16,023 nt of DNA from an uncultured Prevotellaceae bacterium (GCA_947254205.1 CAMYCE010000048.1:1-16023); one strand, 5' to 3'; positions 7,906-15,989 are shown, counted from the stretch's first letter. Notes: generated from the sequence alone by a model not told the origin. Numbers and translations are program-made.

Positions 7906-8757
7906 TCATTTCATGCAAGTGGCAAAACGCACTTGTCCAAACTGGTCGCAGGAGATGCACACATCATCAAACCCAGCCGACTCAAGCAACGACTGAATTT
8001 CGGTGCCAAACCGGCGGTTGATTTCGAGATAAAGCTTGCCTCCCGATTTCAAAGCCTGAGAAGCATAGGTCGTGATAGCACGATAAAACTTGAGAGGGTC
8101 GTCATTGGGCACAAACAAGGCCCATGCAGGTTCGTGGTTTAAAACATGAGGCTCTATTTCGCTTTTCTCGCTTTCAAGCACATAGGGCGGATTGCTCACC
8201 ACAATATCATAAACCTCATGAGGAGGGCAAGCCGTGAGCATGTCGTCGCAAAGCCAATCGACCGGGGCATGCAGGGCCTTGCCATTGGCTTGCGCCACTT
8301 TTAAAGCCTCGCTCGACACATCAAGCCCCACAACATGGGCAAACTTGAGTGCACGAGCCAGCGAAATGGCAATGCAACCACTGCCTGTGCCCATGTCAAG
8401 CACTTTGAGATCGGGTTGCGAGCCATGCTCATCGACAATCATGTCGACAAGTCGCTCGGTTTCGGGACGCGGAATGAGAGTAGCAGGAGTCACCACAAAG
8501 TCGTGACCATGAAATGACGCATGCCCAAGCACATATTGCAAGGGCTCGTGCTCTTTGAGCCTCATGGCAATATGCTTGATTTTGTCAACAAAAACATCGT
8601 CTTGTTCAAAATTTTCACGCAACACCATATCAACCGGACTATAATGCAAAACGTCCTCAAAAACAGCTCTGATGATAGCCTCCAACTCGCGAGAATCATA
8701 GAGTGGCGAGAGGTGGTTGCTCAATAGTGTTATCAATTCACTTGTAGTCATAGTCAT
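7906..8757 (-). CDS. prmC: Peptide chain release factor N5-glutamine methyltransferase
   Basis: PrmC uses S-adenosylmethionine to methylate the glutamine of the GGQ motif in release factors RF1 and RF2, which improves translation termination. The 283-residue protein has the usual length and layout: an N-terminal helical domain, the conserved LIPRPETE at 95-102, the SAM-binding loop DMGTGSGCIA at 121-130, and the catalytic NPPY motif at 189-192. The last pair separates it from most other methyltransferases and is shared with HemK/PrmC. Start may be M1 (8755-8757) or M3 (8749-8751); a TAATTTTG promoter element sits directly before M1, so a leaderless start at M3 is possible. It is not tightly linked to its neighbours: 188 nt separate it from the T9SS cargo gene. 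Identification is very sure. Confidence 0.95.
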   Translation of the reverse strand: MTMTTSELITLLSNHLSPLYDSRELEAIIRAVFEDVLHYSPVDMVLRENFEQDDVFVDKIKHIAMRLKEHEPLQYVLGHASFHGHDFVVTPATLIPRPETERLVDMIVDEHGSQPDLKVLDMGTGSGCIAISLARALKFAHVVGLDVSSEALKVAQANGKALHAPVDWLCDDMLTACPPHEVYDIVVSNPPYVLESEKSEIEPHVLNHEPAWALFVPNDDPLKFYRAITTYASQALKSGGKLYLEINRRFGTEIQSLLESAGFDDVCISCDQFGQVRFATCMK

Positions 8758-8758
8758 G

Positions 8759-8766
8759 CAAAATTA
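8759..8766 (-). promoter_or_regulatory. Candidate -7 element abutting prmC start
   Basis: On the minus strand this is TAATTTTG, ending two bases before the first ATG of prmC. Transcription would begin roughly 4-8 nt later, on or next to the second in-frame ATG (8749-8751). No clear -33 TTTG is visible at the normal distance. Confidence 0.4.
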
Positions 8767-8950
8767 GCAGAAACAAGCTCGTCCCACACTCATGGGTGCG
8801 TTAAAAAGGTGTAAAAAACAAGTTTTATCATTTTAATATCTTAATTCAATGCCACTATTTTCATGCGAAATATTAATTTTACACCATGAAAAGAACAGCC
8901 TTTTGGCTCTCGATACACGAAAATTGGGTGGCTGGGGGCAAGTCTTTTCT

Positions 8951-8969
8951 TAAATTTGTTGTAAATTTG
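8951..8969 (+). promoter_or_regulatory. Candidate tandem -7 elements for DUF6242 operon
   Basis: Two TAAATTTG octamers (8951-8958 and 8962-8969), both full TAnnTTTG matches, are separated by 3 nt upstream of the DUF6242 lipoprotein start. The second would give a leader of roughly 20 nt. A -33 TTTG at standard spacing is not obvious. Confidence 0.5.
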
Positions 8970-8996
8970 CGCTTTCAAAGAAAAATAATTGACTCG

Positions 8997-10502
8997 ATGA
9001 ACAAAAAGTTTCCTCTATATGTGTTGATTGGTCTGCTCATGGTAGCCTTGATGGGCTCTTGTGCCAAGGACAACAACAAAAAGACCAACGACAACACGAT
9101 TGCCAATGTGGTGAGCTACTCATCAACTCTCATTTCGTCATTCTCGATTGGCAACAACAACAAATTGCTCTACAACCTCGACTCGGTTCACTTTTCAATC
9201 GACCAAGAGCGTTGCCTCATCTACAATGCCGACTCGCTACCCGTGGGGACCAAAGTGACACACCTCACCGTGAAAATAGCCTTCCCCACAGCAGTGAGCA
9301 AGGCCGAGTTTCACGTGAAAGGGGGCAAGGTGATGAAAGACACCACCTTTGCCTACACCAGTGCAACTGCCGACTCCATCGACTTTAGCGGAAAGGTGAC
9401 ACTGGCCGTGACCTCTTATGACAAAACCAGTACTCGCACCTATAATATAAAAGTGAATGTGCACAACATGGTGCCCGACACGCTCACATGGGACCCTGCG
9501 ATGCGTCGCGACCTGCCAGGAGTGACGGGAACTGTGAAAGAAGAAAAAATGGTGCAACAAGGCAACAACTACATCTTGCTCATGCGCGACAATTCGAGCT
9601 ATGTGCTCTCAACGGCCAATAATCTCGGAGAGCGCACATGGAGCAAGAAAGAGCTGAACTTGGCTTTCACTCCCGTTGTGCAATCTCTCACCGCCTCGGC
9701 CGATGCACTCTATGTGCTCGACAACAATGGCGAGCTCTACCGCTCGACCAATCAAGGAACCACATGGGACGACTGTGGCGTGACGTGGCACAGCATTGTG
9801 GGTGGATACAACAGTAAAGTGCTGGGGGTGGTGAAAAACGGCTCAACCTACCAACACGATGAATATCCACGCTCGAGTGGCTATGCCACCATTGCAGTGC
9901 CCGATAGTTTCCCCGTTTCAAGCACATCGCCCATGGTGGGGGCCCACAACGAGTGGGTGACAGCTCAACAAGCCCTCATTGTGGGAGGCATCACTGCCAG
10001 CGGAAAAGCCACTCACTCGGCATGGGGATATGACGGAAAACGATGGGGCATTCTCACCGACAATCACACCGCGCGCAACAACTTGCCTGCCCTGATTGCG
10101 CCAGTGATTGTGCCCTACTACACCTTTAGTGTCGACACCGTGCGCCACACTGCCACCAAGCAAGTGACTTGGCTGGTGATGGGTGGACGACTTGCCAATG
10201 GCACTCCCAACAAGAAAACCTATGTTTCATATGACCAAGGCATCTCGTGGAGCTTGGGGGCTAAAACCCTTCAACAGCCACAACACATGCCCGGCTTCTA
10301 TGGTGCACAAGCATTTGTGGTGGGCGAGACTCTGACTCGCAGCACTCAACACCACCGCGCCTTGGCAGGCATCACCATGCCCACCACATCGTGGGAATGT
10401 CCCTATATTTACCTTGTGGGAGGCATTGGCGAGCAAGGAGAGGTCATCAACAGCATTTGGAAAGGAGTGATCAATCGATTGACGTTTAAACCAATCGATT
10501 AA
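8997..10502 (+). CDS. DUF6242 lipoprotein with Asp-box repeats
   Basis: The start at 8997 gives a lipoprotein signal, with hydrophobic residues 6-20 and a lipobox-like MGSC ending in Cys22. The frame continues 37 codons upstream, but that part has no signal character and covers the likely promoter, so the later ATG is preferred. Residues about 35-160 match DUF6242 as I remember it from Bacteroides proteins (DSVHFSIDQERCLIYNADSL and a TYNIKVNVH strand). The rest is beta-rich, with two Asp-box motifs, STNQGTTW (250-257) and SYDQGISW (411-418), and recurring VGG/VMGG strands; this suggests a propeller fold like BNR or sialidase-type repeats. No catalytic residues can be named. The acidic and lysine residues after Cys22 (AKDNN) recall surface-lipoprotein export signals, which is only an inference. 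It is 501 residues long and probably the first gene of the plus-strand run. Confidence 0.83.
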   Translation: MNKKFPLYVLIGLLMVALMGSCAKDNNKKTNDNTIANVVSYSSTLISSFSIGNNNKLLYNLDSVHFSIDQERCLIYNADSLPVGTKVTHLTVKIAFPTAVSKAEFHVKGGKVMKDTTFAYTSATADSIDFSGKVTLAVTSYDKTSTRTYNIKVNVHNMVPDTLTWDPAMRRDLPGVTGTVKEEKMVQQGNNYILLMRDNSSYVLSTANNLGERTWSKKELNLAFTPVVQSLTASADALYVLDNNGELYRSTNQGTTWDDCGVTWHSIVGGYNSKVLGVVKNGSTYQHDEYPRSSGYATIAVPDSFPVSSTSPMVGAHNEWVTAQQALIVGGITASGKATHSAWGYDGKRWGILTDNHTARNNLPALIAPVIVPYYTFSVDTVRHTATKQVTWLVMGGRLANGTPNKKTYVSYDQGISWSLGAKTLQQPQHMPGFYGAQAFVVGETLTRSTQHHRALAGITMPTTSWECPYIYLVGGIGEQGEVINSIWKGVINRLTFKPID

Positions 10503-10551
10503 CAATAGCTCTCACCCCTAAAGTCATCAACAACAAAGCACTTGGGTTGCA

Positions 10552-11220
10552 ATGAAAAAATGGATTGCCATATTAGCCATGAGCCTCATGCTTGCATGCT
10601 CGGCCCTTGCACAAGACTACCGCTATGAAGTGGGGCCTGCGCTGGGTGTGAGCGGCTACTTGGGCGATGTGAACAATGGCAACCTCTACAAGCACCCCGG
10701 AGTGGCAGGTGGAGCAATATTTCGATATGTGATGAATAGCCGCTGGGCATTCAAGGGCAACCTGCTCTATGCGGGCCTGAGTGGCAAAAGCACCGACATC
10801 GACACCAAATTTCCCAATGCAACAGAATATAGATTCAACTCCAAGCTATTTGACTTGGGAGCACAAGCCGAGTTCAACTTTTTGAACTATGGCATAGGGC
10901 CAAAATATAAGAACTATAAACGCATCTCCCCCTACATGGTGCTGGGCTTGGGAGCCACCATTTCGAGTGTGGCAGGCGCCACCCACTTCACCATGAACTT
11001 GCCCATGGGCATAGGGGTGAAATGTAAAGTGAAACCTCGCCTCAATTTGGGTTTTGAATTCACCATGCGCAAAGCATTGGGCGACCAACTCGACGGATTG
11101 AGCGACCTCAACGGCATTAAACATGGCTTTGCCAAAAACACCGACTGGTATTCGGTAGCCCTGTTCACTGTCACCTATGAGTTTAGCAAGCGGTGCACCA
11201 AATGCCACTATGTGGAGTAG
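10552..11220 (+). CDS. DUF6089 outer-membrane beta-barrel protein
   Basis: This 222-residue protein has a clear signal peptide (MKKWIAILAM..., cleavage after ALA at residue 20). The alternating aromatic strands are typical of a small outer-membrane barrel. The opening of the mature part, RYEVGPALGVSGYLGDVN, and the overall pattern match DUF6089 proteins of Bacteroidales. The C-terminus ends CTKCHYVE: a CxxC pair at 215-218, in place of the usual terminal aromatic BamA signal. The family is commonly found just before uppS and bamA in this order, and here it lies 49 nt after the DUF6242 gene and 50 nt before uppS. A role linked to outer-membrane biogenesis is suggested by context only. Function is unknown. 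Confidence 0.85.
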   Translation: MKKWIAILAMSLMLACSALAQDYRYEVGPALGVSGYLGDVNNGNLYKHPGVAGGAIFRYVMNSRWAFKGNLLYAGLSGKSTDIDTKFPNATEYRFNSKLFDLGAQAEFNFLNYGIGPKYKNYKRISPYMVLGLGATISSVAGATHFTMNLPMGIGVKCKVKPRLNLGFEFTMRKALGDQLDGLSDLNGIKHGFAKNTDWYSVALFTVTYEFSKRCTKCHYVE

Positions 11221-11236
11221 AGGAACACCTGCTATT

Positions 11237-11244
11237 TAATTTTG
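11237..11244 (+). promoter_or_regulatory. Candidate internal promoter before uppS
   Basis: TAATTTTG in the 50-nt gap between the DUF6089 gene and uppS is a full -7 match, with the uppS GTG 27 nt further on. It could let uppS-bamA-ompH be expressed apart from the two upstream genes. No TTTG is seen at -33. Confidence 0.35.
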
Positions 11245-11270
11245 TTTAAAAAGATATTTAGATAACAACA

Positions 11271-12032
11271 GTGTCGCTAATAGATAAAATAGATAAATCT
11301 CGCATTCCAAGCCATGTTGCCATTATCATGGACGGCAATGGCCGATGGGCCAAGCTCCACGGTCATGAGCGCTCCTTTGGCCATGAAAGTGGCGTTGACA
11401 CAGTGCGCGAAATCACCGAGATTGCCAGCCAAATAGGTGTGAAATATCTCACACTCTATACTTTCTCGACCGAGAACTGGAATCGTCCCGAACCCGAGGT
11501 GCATTTTCTCATGAATCTTGTGGTGACTGCCATTGAAAAGCAGACTCCCGACCTCATCAAAAACAATGTGCGCCTCACCATGATAGGCGACCTGTCGCGC
11601 ATGCCCGATTTTGCCCGCAACCGACTCTTGAAATGCATCGACGACACAGCTGCCGACACGGGGCTGGTGTTGTGCCTTGCCTTGAGCTACTCGGCGCGCT
11701 GGGAGATTGTGGAGGCCTGCCGCACAATTGCCCACAAGGTGCAACAAGGCGAGCTCGCCCCCAACCTCATCGACGACAATGTGGTGGCAACCCACATGGC
11801 AACCCACGACATGCCCGACCCCGACTTGCTCATACGCACCGCCGGCGACCTGCGCATCAGCAACTACTTGCTGTGGCAAATAGCCTATAGCGAACTCTAT
11901 TTTACACCTGTGTTTTGGCCCGATTTCACTCAAGACGAGTTTTTGAAGGCTATCATCGATTTCCAGTCGCGTGAACGCCGTTTTGGAAAAACCAGCGAAC
12001 AGGTACTTAACGACAAAGAACAAAATCAATAA
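11271..12032 (+). CDS. uppS: Isoprenyl transferase (undecaprenyl diphosphate synthase)
   Basis: UppS adds isopentenyl units in cis to farnesyl diphosphate to make C55 undecaprenyl diphosphate, the lipid carrier for peptidoglycan and surface glycans. The protein is 253 residues, normal for the family. Motifs are all present: [14 protein letters not shown] (15-28, catalytic Asp21), the RSFGHESG segment, [13 protein letters not shown], and [20 protein letters not shown] near the C-terminus, which binds isopentenyl diphosphate. The start is GTG at 11271: the next in-frame ATG is residue 20, inside the active-site motif, so it cannot be the start. The stop codon lies one base before the bamA ATG, which implies tight coupling with outer-membrane assembly genes, an order common in Bacteroidales. 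Identification is very sure. Confidence 0.96.
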   Translation: MSLIDKIDKSRIPSHVAIIMDGNGRWAKLHGHERSFGHESGVDTVREITEIASQIGVKYLTLYTFSTENWNRPEPEVHFLMNLVVTAIEKQTPDLIKNNVRLTMIGDLSRMPDFARNRLLKCIDDTAADTGLVLCLALSYSARWEIVEACRTIAHKVQQGELAPNLIDDNVVATHMATHDMPDPDLLIRTAGDLRISNYLLWQIAYSELYFTPVFWPDFTQDEFLKAIIDFQSRERRFGKTSEQVLNDKEQNQ

Positions 12033-12033
12033 T

Positions 12034-14685
12034 ATGCGATATAAGGCAATATTACTACTCATGGCAATGCTTTCTTGTGCCAGCTCAGCTATGGCTCAAG
12101 AAACAACCACAATGGTCAACGACACCATCTACAACCCCAAAATCATTTTTAACGGGGTGCCTCAAAAATATGAAATTGCAGGCATCAAGGTGCAGGGTGT
12201 CGACAACTATGAAGATTATATCATCATAGGCTACTCTGGGCTTTCGCTGGGGCAACGCATCGACATTCCGGGCGACGACCTCAAGAATGCCGCCAAGCGT
12301 TTTTGGCGTCAAGGTTTGTTCTCAAAAGTGCAAATCAAGGTAGAAAAAACCCATGCCGACAAGGCTTGGCTCGTGTTTGACCTGTTGCAGCAACCTCGCG
12401 TGTCGCAAGTCAACTACTTGGGCATGAAGAGTGGCGAGAAAAAAGACATCATGGATCGCCTTGGGCTTCAAATTGGCAACCAAATGACCCCCAACATTGC
12501 CGATCGCATCAAAATGATTGTTCAAAAATACTATAACGACAAGGGCTTTAACAAAGCTGTGGTTGAGGTGACTCAACGCGAGGATTTGAGCAAGAAAAAT
12601 GAGGTGATTGTTGACATCTCGGTCAACAAGCAATCAAAAATCAAGGTGCACAAAATCTATATCGAAGGCAACGAAGCCATGACCGATGGCAAGATTAAAC
12701 GCACCATGAAGAAAACCAACGAGAAAGGTAGCCTCATTAAAATATTCAGCCAAAAGAAATTTGTGAAAACCGACTTTGAGGCCGACAAGCAACGCATCAT
12801 CGACAAATATAACGAATATGGCTATCGCGATGCTCGCATTGTGAGCGACAGCGTGGTGAATTTTGACGACAAAACTGTTGATGTGCACCTCAAAATCGAT
12901 GAGGGCAAAAAATATTATATCTCGCATGTGAAATGGGTGGGCAACACCGTTTATCCCACCGAGTTTCTCGACAACGTGCTGGGCATGAAAGCTGGTGACG
13001 TGTATAACCAAAAGTTGCTCAACAAGCGCACTGCCACCGACGACGATGCCGTTGCCAACCTCTATCTCGACCGTGGTTATCTCTTCTTCCAAGCCGTGCC
13101 TGTTGAGACCAAGGTTGAAGGCGACTCTATTGGAATTGAAATGCGACTCTATGAGGGCAAGCAAGCTAAAATCAACAAGGTGGTTATCAACGGCAACGAC
13201 CGTCTCTATGAGAAAGTGGTGCGTCGCGAGTTGCGCGTGCGTCCCGGCGACTTGTTTTCAAAAACCGACCTCATACGCTCGGCACGTGAAATTGCACAAA
13301 CGGGCCATTTCGACCCCGAAAAAATGGATATTCGCCCTGAGCCCAACGAAGACAACGGAACAGTGGATATTGTCATGAATCTTGAATCGAAAGCCAACGA
13401 CCAAGTTGAATTTTCGGCTGGTTGGGGACAAACGGGTGTGATTGGCAAATTGAGCTTGAAGTTCACCAACTTCTCTATTAAAAACTTGCTTCACCCCTCA
13501 TCGTTCAAGGGCATCATTCCACAAGGCGATGGCCAGACGTTCACCATCAGTGCTCAAACCAATGCCAAATACTATCAGGCCTATAGCTTGTCGTTTCTCG
13601 ACCCATGGTTTGGAGGCAAACGCCCCAACTCGTTGAGTGTGTCGGCTTTCTATAGTCGCACCACAGGCATCAACCAAAGCTATCAAAACAACATGTATCG
13701 CAAAGGCATGTACAACTACCTTTATAATGGTGGGTATGGCTATGGTGGCTATGGCGGTTATGGTGGCTACGGAGGATATGGTGGCTATAACAGCTATGAA
13801 AACGCCTATGACCCCGGCAAATATTTGCAGATGGGCGGTATCACTGTGGGCTTTGGTAAACGTCTCAAGTGGCCCGACGACTACTTCACCCTCACTGCCG
13901 AATTGGGCTACCAGTGGTATAACCTCAAAGACTGGGATTATCTCTATTACATGAATAATGGTACTTCCAACTCGATTGTAATGGGCTTGACACTGGCACG
14001 CAACAGCATCGACAACCCCCTTTACACGCGCAAGGGCAGTAGCTTCTCACTGAGTTTACGTACCACACCACCTGCCAGCCTTTTTGGTAAAAAAGATTGG
14101 AAGGCATTGAGCGAGGCCAACACTGTGGCCTCTAAAAAGGAACTTTATCACTGGATTGAATATTGGAAAGTGAAGTTCCAAGCCAAAACCTACACTCCAC
14201 TCACCGACCCCGATGGCCGCTGGACTTTGGTGCTCATGACACGTGCCGATTTTGGTCTGTTGGGAAGCTGGAACAAATATTTGAAATCGCCCTTCGAGAA
14301 CTTCTATGTGGGTGGCGATGGCATGAGCGGTTCCTACACCTATGCCACCGAGAGCATCGCCCTGCGTGGTTATGAAAATGGGCAATTTAGCGGACGAGAA
14401 GGGGCAAGCTATGCCTACAACCGCTTTGTGGTTGAGCTTCACTTCCCCCTCATGCTCTCAACAAGTGCCACCATCTATCCACTGGTGTTCCTTGAAGCGG
14501 GCAATGCTTGGACGAGCGTGAAGCAGTTCTCGCCATTTGAGCTCAAGCGCAGTGCTGGTGCCGGCGTGCGCATCTTCTTGCCCATGCTTGGCATGATGGG
14601 CATTGACTGGGGCTATGGCTTCGACACCGTGAATGGCCGAAAAGGTGGAAGCAACTTCCACTTTGTGCTGGGTCAAGAATTTTAA
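12034..14685 (+). CDS. bamA: Outer-membrane assembly factor BamA
   Basis: BamA folds and inserts beta-barrel proteins into the outer membrane. The chosen ATG (12034) is one base after the uppS stop and gives a signal peptide ending AMAQ at residue 22; the frame also extends upstream into uppS, but without a signal. The 883-residue protein has five POTRA domains (about 46-119, 121-200, 202-291, 293-375, 377-452) and a 16-strand-type barrel from about 457 to the C-terminal Phe. The barrel carries the L6 motif ALRGYENG (Arg778-Gly779-Tyr780), equivalent to VRGF/Y. A glycine-tyrosine repeat interrupts the barrel at about 566-588, probably in the third extracellular loop. It is longer than E. coli BamA (810 residues). 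The two ompH chaperone genes follow, and the group likely forms one operon. Identification is very sure. Confidence 0.96.
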   Translation: MRYKAILLLMAMLSCASSAMAQETTTMVNDTIYNPKIIFNGVPQKYEIAGIKVQGVDNYEDYIIIGYSGLSLGQRIDIPGDDLKNAAKRFWRQGLFSKVQIKVEKTHADKAWLVFDLLQQPRVSQVNYLGMKSGEKKDIMDRLGLQIGNQMTPNIADRIKMIVQKYYNDKGFNKAVVEVTQREDLSKKNEVIVDISVNKQSKIKVHKIYIEGNEAMTDGKIKRTMKKTNEKGSLIKIFSQKKFVKTDFEADKQRIIDKYNEYGYRDARIVSDSVVNFDDKTVDVHLKIDEGKKYYISHVKWVGNTVYPTEFLDNVLGMKAGDVYNQKLLNKRTATDDDAVANLYLDRGYLFFQAVPVETKVEGDSIGIEMRLYEGKQAKINKVVINGNDRLYEKVVRRELRVRPGDLFSKTDLIRSAREIAQTGHFDPEKMDIRPEPNEDNGTVDIVMNLESKANDQVEFSAGWGQTGVIGKLSLKFTNFSIKNLLHPSSFKGIIPQGDGQTFTISAQTNAKYYQAYSLSFLDPWFGGKRPNSLSVSAFYSRTTGINQSYQNNMYRKGMYNYLYNGGYGYGGYGGYGGYGGYGGYNSYENAYDPGKYLQMGGITVGFGKRLKWPDDYFTLTAELGYQWYNLKDWDYLYYMNNGTSNSIVMGLTLARNSIDNPLYTRKGSSFSLSLRTTPPASLFGKKDWKALSEANTVASKKELYHWIEYWKVKFQAKTYTPLTDPDGRWTLVLMTRADFGLLGSWNKYLKSPFENFYVGGDGMSGSYTYATESIALRGYENGQFSGREGASYAYNRFVVELHFPLMLSTSATIYPLVFLEAGNAWTSVKQFSPFELKRSAGAGVRIFLPMLGMMGIDWGYGFDTVNGRKGGSNFHFVLGQEF
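13729..13797 (+). repeat. Gly-Gly-Tyr coding repeat within bamA
   Basis: A run of 9-nt units of the form TATGGTGGC encodes about six GGY steps (residues 566-588 of BamA), ending GGYNSY. Third positions vary between copies, so the repeat is old or under selection at the protein level, though its DNA is regular enough to vary in length by slippage. It falls between predicted barrel strands. Confidence 0.75.
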
Positions 14686-14746
14686 ACCAAAGTTGTTTTA
14701 TCGAGTCTAACCCACAAGATTTAACATTTTTAAAAAGAGAAAAATT

Positions 14747-15256
14747 ATGAAAAAGATTGCATTGCTTTTAATTGTTGTTGTCGCCATGGCCTTCAATGCT
14801 GGTGCGCAAAAGTTTGCTTTCATCGATCAAGAATATATTTTGAAAAAGATACCCAACTATGAGATGGCCAATGAGCAATTGAATCAAATCTCGCAACGCT
14901 GGCAACGCGAAGTTGAAACTCTCGAAAAAGAGGCCGACACCATGTATAAGAACTATCAAGCCGACATGGTGTTTCTCACCGATGAGCAAAAGAAGAAAAA
15001 AGAAGCCGAAGTGGTGGCCAAAGAAAAAGAAGCCTCACAGCTCAAATATAAATATTTTGGTCCTCAAGGCGAGCTTTTCAAGAAACAGCAATCGCTCATC
15101 AAGCCCATTCAAGACGACATCTACAACGCTTGCAAAAAGGTGTGTGAAGAGCGTGGCTATCAAGTGATCTTTGATCGCGCCAGCATTCAAGGGGCCATGT
15201 ATGTGTCGCCTCGCATCGACGTGACCGACCTCGTGATTGAAAAACTGGGCTACTAA
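14747..15256 (+). CDS. ompH: OmpH/Skp family periplasmic chaperone, copy 1
   Basis: Skp-type chaperones hold unfolded outer-membrane proteins in the periplasm and deliver them to BamA. This 169-residue protein has a signal peptide (MKKIALLLIV..., cleavage after AGA at residue 20). A first strand, KFAFIDQEYILKKIP, is followed by a long charged coiled-coil hairpin (about 40-125, rich in Lys, Glu and Gln) and a closing strand region, GYQVIFDRASIQGAMYV. This is the standard OmpH layout. It lies 61 nt after bamA and is followed by a second, divergent ompH. The gap holds no obvious terminator, so co-transcription with bamA is likely. The name ompH is the usual family label; skp would be equally acceptable. 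Confidence 0.92.
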   Translation: MKKIALLLIVVVAMAFNAGAQKFAFIDQEYILKKIPNYEMANEQLNQISQRWQREVETLEKEADTMYKNYQADMVFLTDEQKKKKEAEVVAKEKEASQLKYKYFGPQGELFKKQQSLIKPIQDDIYNACKKVCEERGYQVIFDRASIQGAMYVSPRIDVTDLVIEKLGY

Positions 15257-15323
15257 TGCTCCCCTCTTTGATATCCTAACGACAAATTAATAACATCAAA
15301 AAAATAAATAATTTTAAGTGACT

Positions 15324-15818
15324 ATGTTCAAGAAAATTTTACTTGCAGTGCTCGTTGCTGCCCCCATGATGCTCTCGGCTCAGGCCTTGAAATTTGGCTC
15401 AGTTAATCCTGGCGAAATCATGAATGTGATGCCCGATGTGGCTACAGCTCAAAACACATTGAAAACAGCCAACGACAAATATCAGGCCCAAGCCAAGACC
15501 CTGCAAGACGAATACACCAAAAAGCTCTCGGAACTTGAAGCTCTTGAAAAGGCTAAATCAAACACCGATGCCAAAGTGAAAGAATTGCAAGACTTGCAAG
15601 TGCGCATGCAAAATTTCCAACAACAAGCCTCGTCCGACTTGCAAAAGCAACAAGAAACCTTGATGGCCCCCATTCAACAAAAATTGATGAATGCCATTCA
15701 AGCTGTGGGAGCCAAGGGCGGATATGCCGGCATCTATGATGCTTCGGTGCTCTTGTATCGTGGCACACAAGTTGAAGACATTACCGCCAAGGTGAAAGCA
15801 GAGCTTGGCATTAAATAA
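15324..15818 (+). CDS. ompH: OmpH/Skp family periplasmic chaperone, copy 2
   Basis: This second Skp-like chaperone is 164 residues from the ATG at 15324; a GTG two codons earlier (15318) is also in frame but less likely. The signal peptide is MFKKILLAVLVAAPMMLSAQ. The mature part begins LKFGSVNPGEIMNVMPD, then a coiled-coil arm rich in Gln, Lys and Glu (about 35-120), then a closing strand, GGYAGIYDASVLLYRG. It is clearly diverged from copy 1: the arm is richer in Gln and Ala, and the tail ends AELGIK. Tandem ompH genes after bamA are common in Bacteroidales and may form separate trimers with different clients. It lies 67 nt after copy 1 and is the last gene of the run in this window. Confidence 0.92.
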   Translation: MFKKILLAVLVAAPMMLSAQALKFGSVNPGEIMNVMPDVATAQNTLKTANDKYQAQAKTLQDEYTKKLSELEALEKAKSNTDAKVKELQDLQVRMQNFQQQASSDLQKQQETLMAPIQQKLMNAIQAVGAKGGYAGIYDASVLLYRGTQVEDITAKVKAELGIK

Positions 15819-15839
15819 AAAAACTCACACCAAGCCCTA

Positions 15840-15875
15840 TTGACTATTTCACACATGGTTGTGTGTAAAAGTCAA
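15840..15875. other. Nested stem-loop downstream of ompH copy 2
   Basis: TTGACT (15840-15845) pairs with AGTCAA (15870-15875), and inside it CACACA (15850-15855) pairs with TGTGTG (15860-15865) around a TGGT loop. The 4-nt linkers pair partly. No T-run follows on the plus strand, so it is not a classical terminator, but it begins only 22 nt after the ompH stop and may mark or protect the 3' end of the mRNA. Confidence 0.5.
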
Positions 15876-15893
15876 CGAGTAGACCTCTACACA

Positions 15894-15928
15894 CAAGCCC
15901 TGGTTTCTCGCAACGATGCCAGGGCTTG
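15894..15928. other. Perfect 10-bp stem-loop after ompH operon
   Basis: CAAGCCCTGG (15894-15903) pairs perfectly with CCAGGGCTTG (15919-15928) around a 15-nt loop. Neither side is followed by a T-run. CAAGCCCT also occurs at 15831-15838 and could compete for the same right arm, so two exclusive folds are possible. Confidence 0.5.
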
Positions 15929-15968
15929 ATTGCATAGGCTAATCAAAAAAAACACTCCGTTTCATTTC

Positions 15969-15989
15969 AACCCCAATCGGTCATTAGGT
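15969..15989. repeat. 21-nt dispersed repeat, right copy
   Basis: This is the reverse complement of the element at 29-49, with one mismatch. The shared core is ATCGGTCATTAGGT. It lies in 205 bp of non-coding DNA after the ompH operon. No reading frame is shared between the two copies, which argues against a common coding origin. Confidence 0.6.

Noticed and set aside
8886..10502. Longer DUF6242 protein starting at 8886
   Set aside because: The extra 37 residues lie over two -7 promoter elements and precede a clear lipoprotein signal.
13729..13797. Short tandem repeat considered as a CRISPR or minisatellite
   Set aside because: Units are 9 nt, in frame, and have no spacers; it is coding sequence of bamA.
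15894..15928. Hairpin considered as the intrinsic terminator of the ompH operon
   Set aside because: The stem is strong but neither strand has a T-run after it, so I list it only as a stem-loop.
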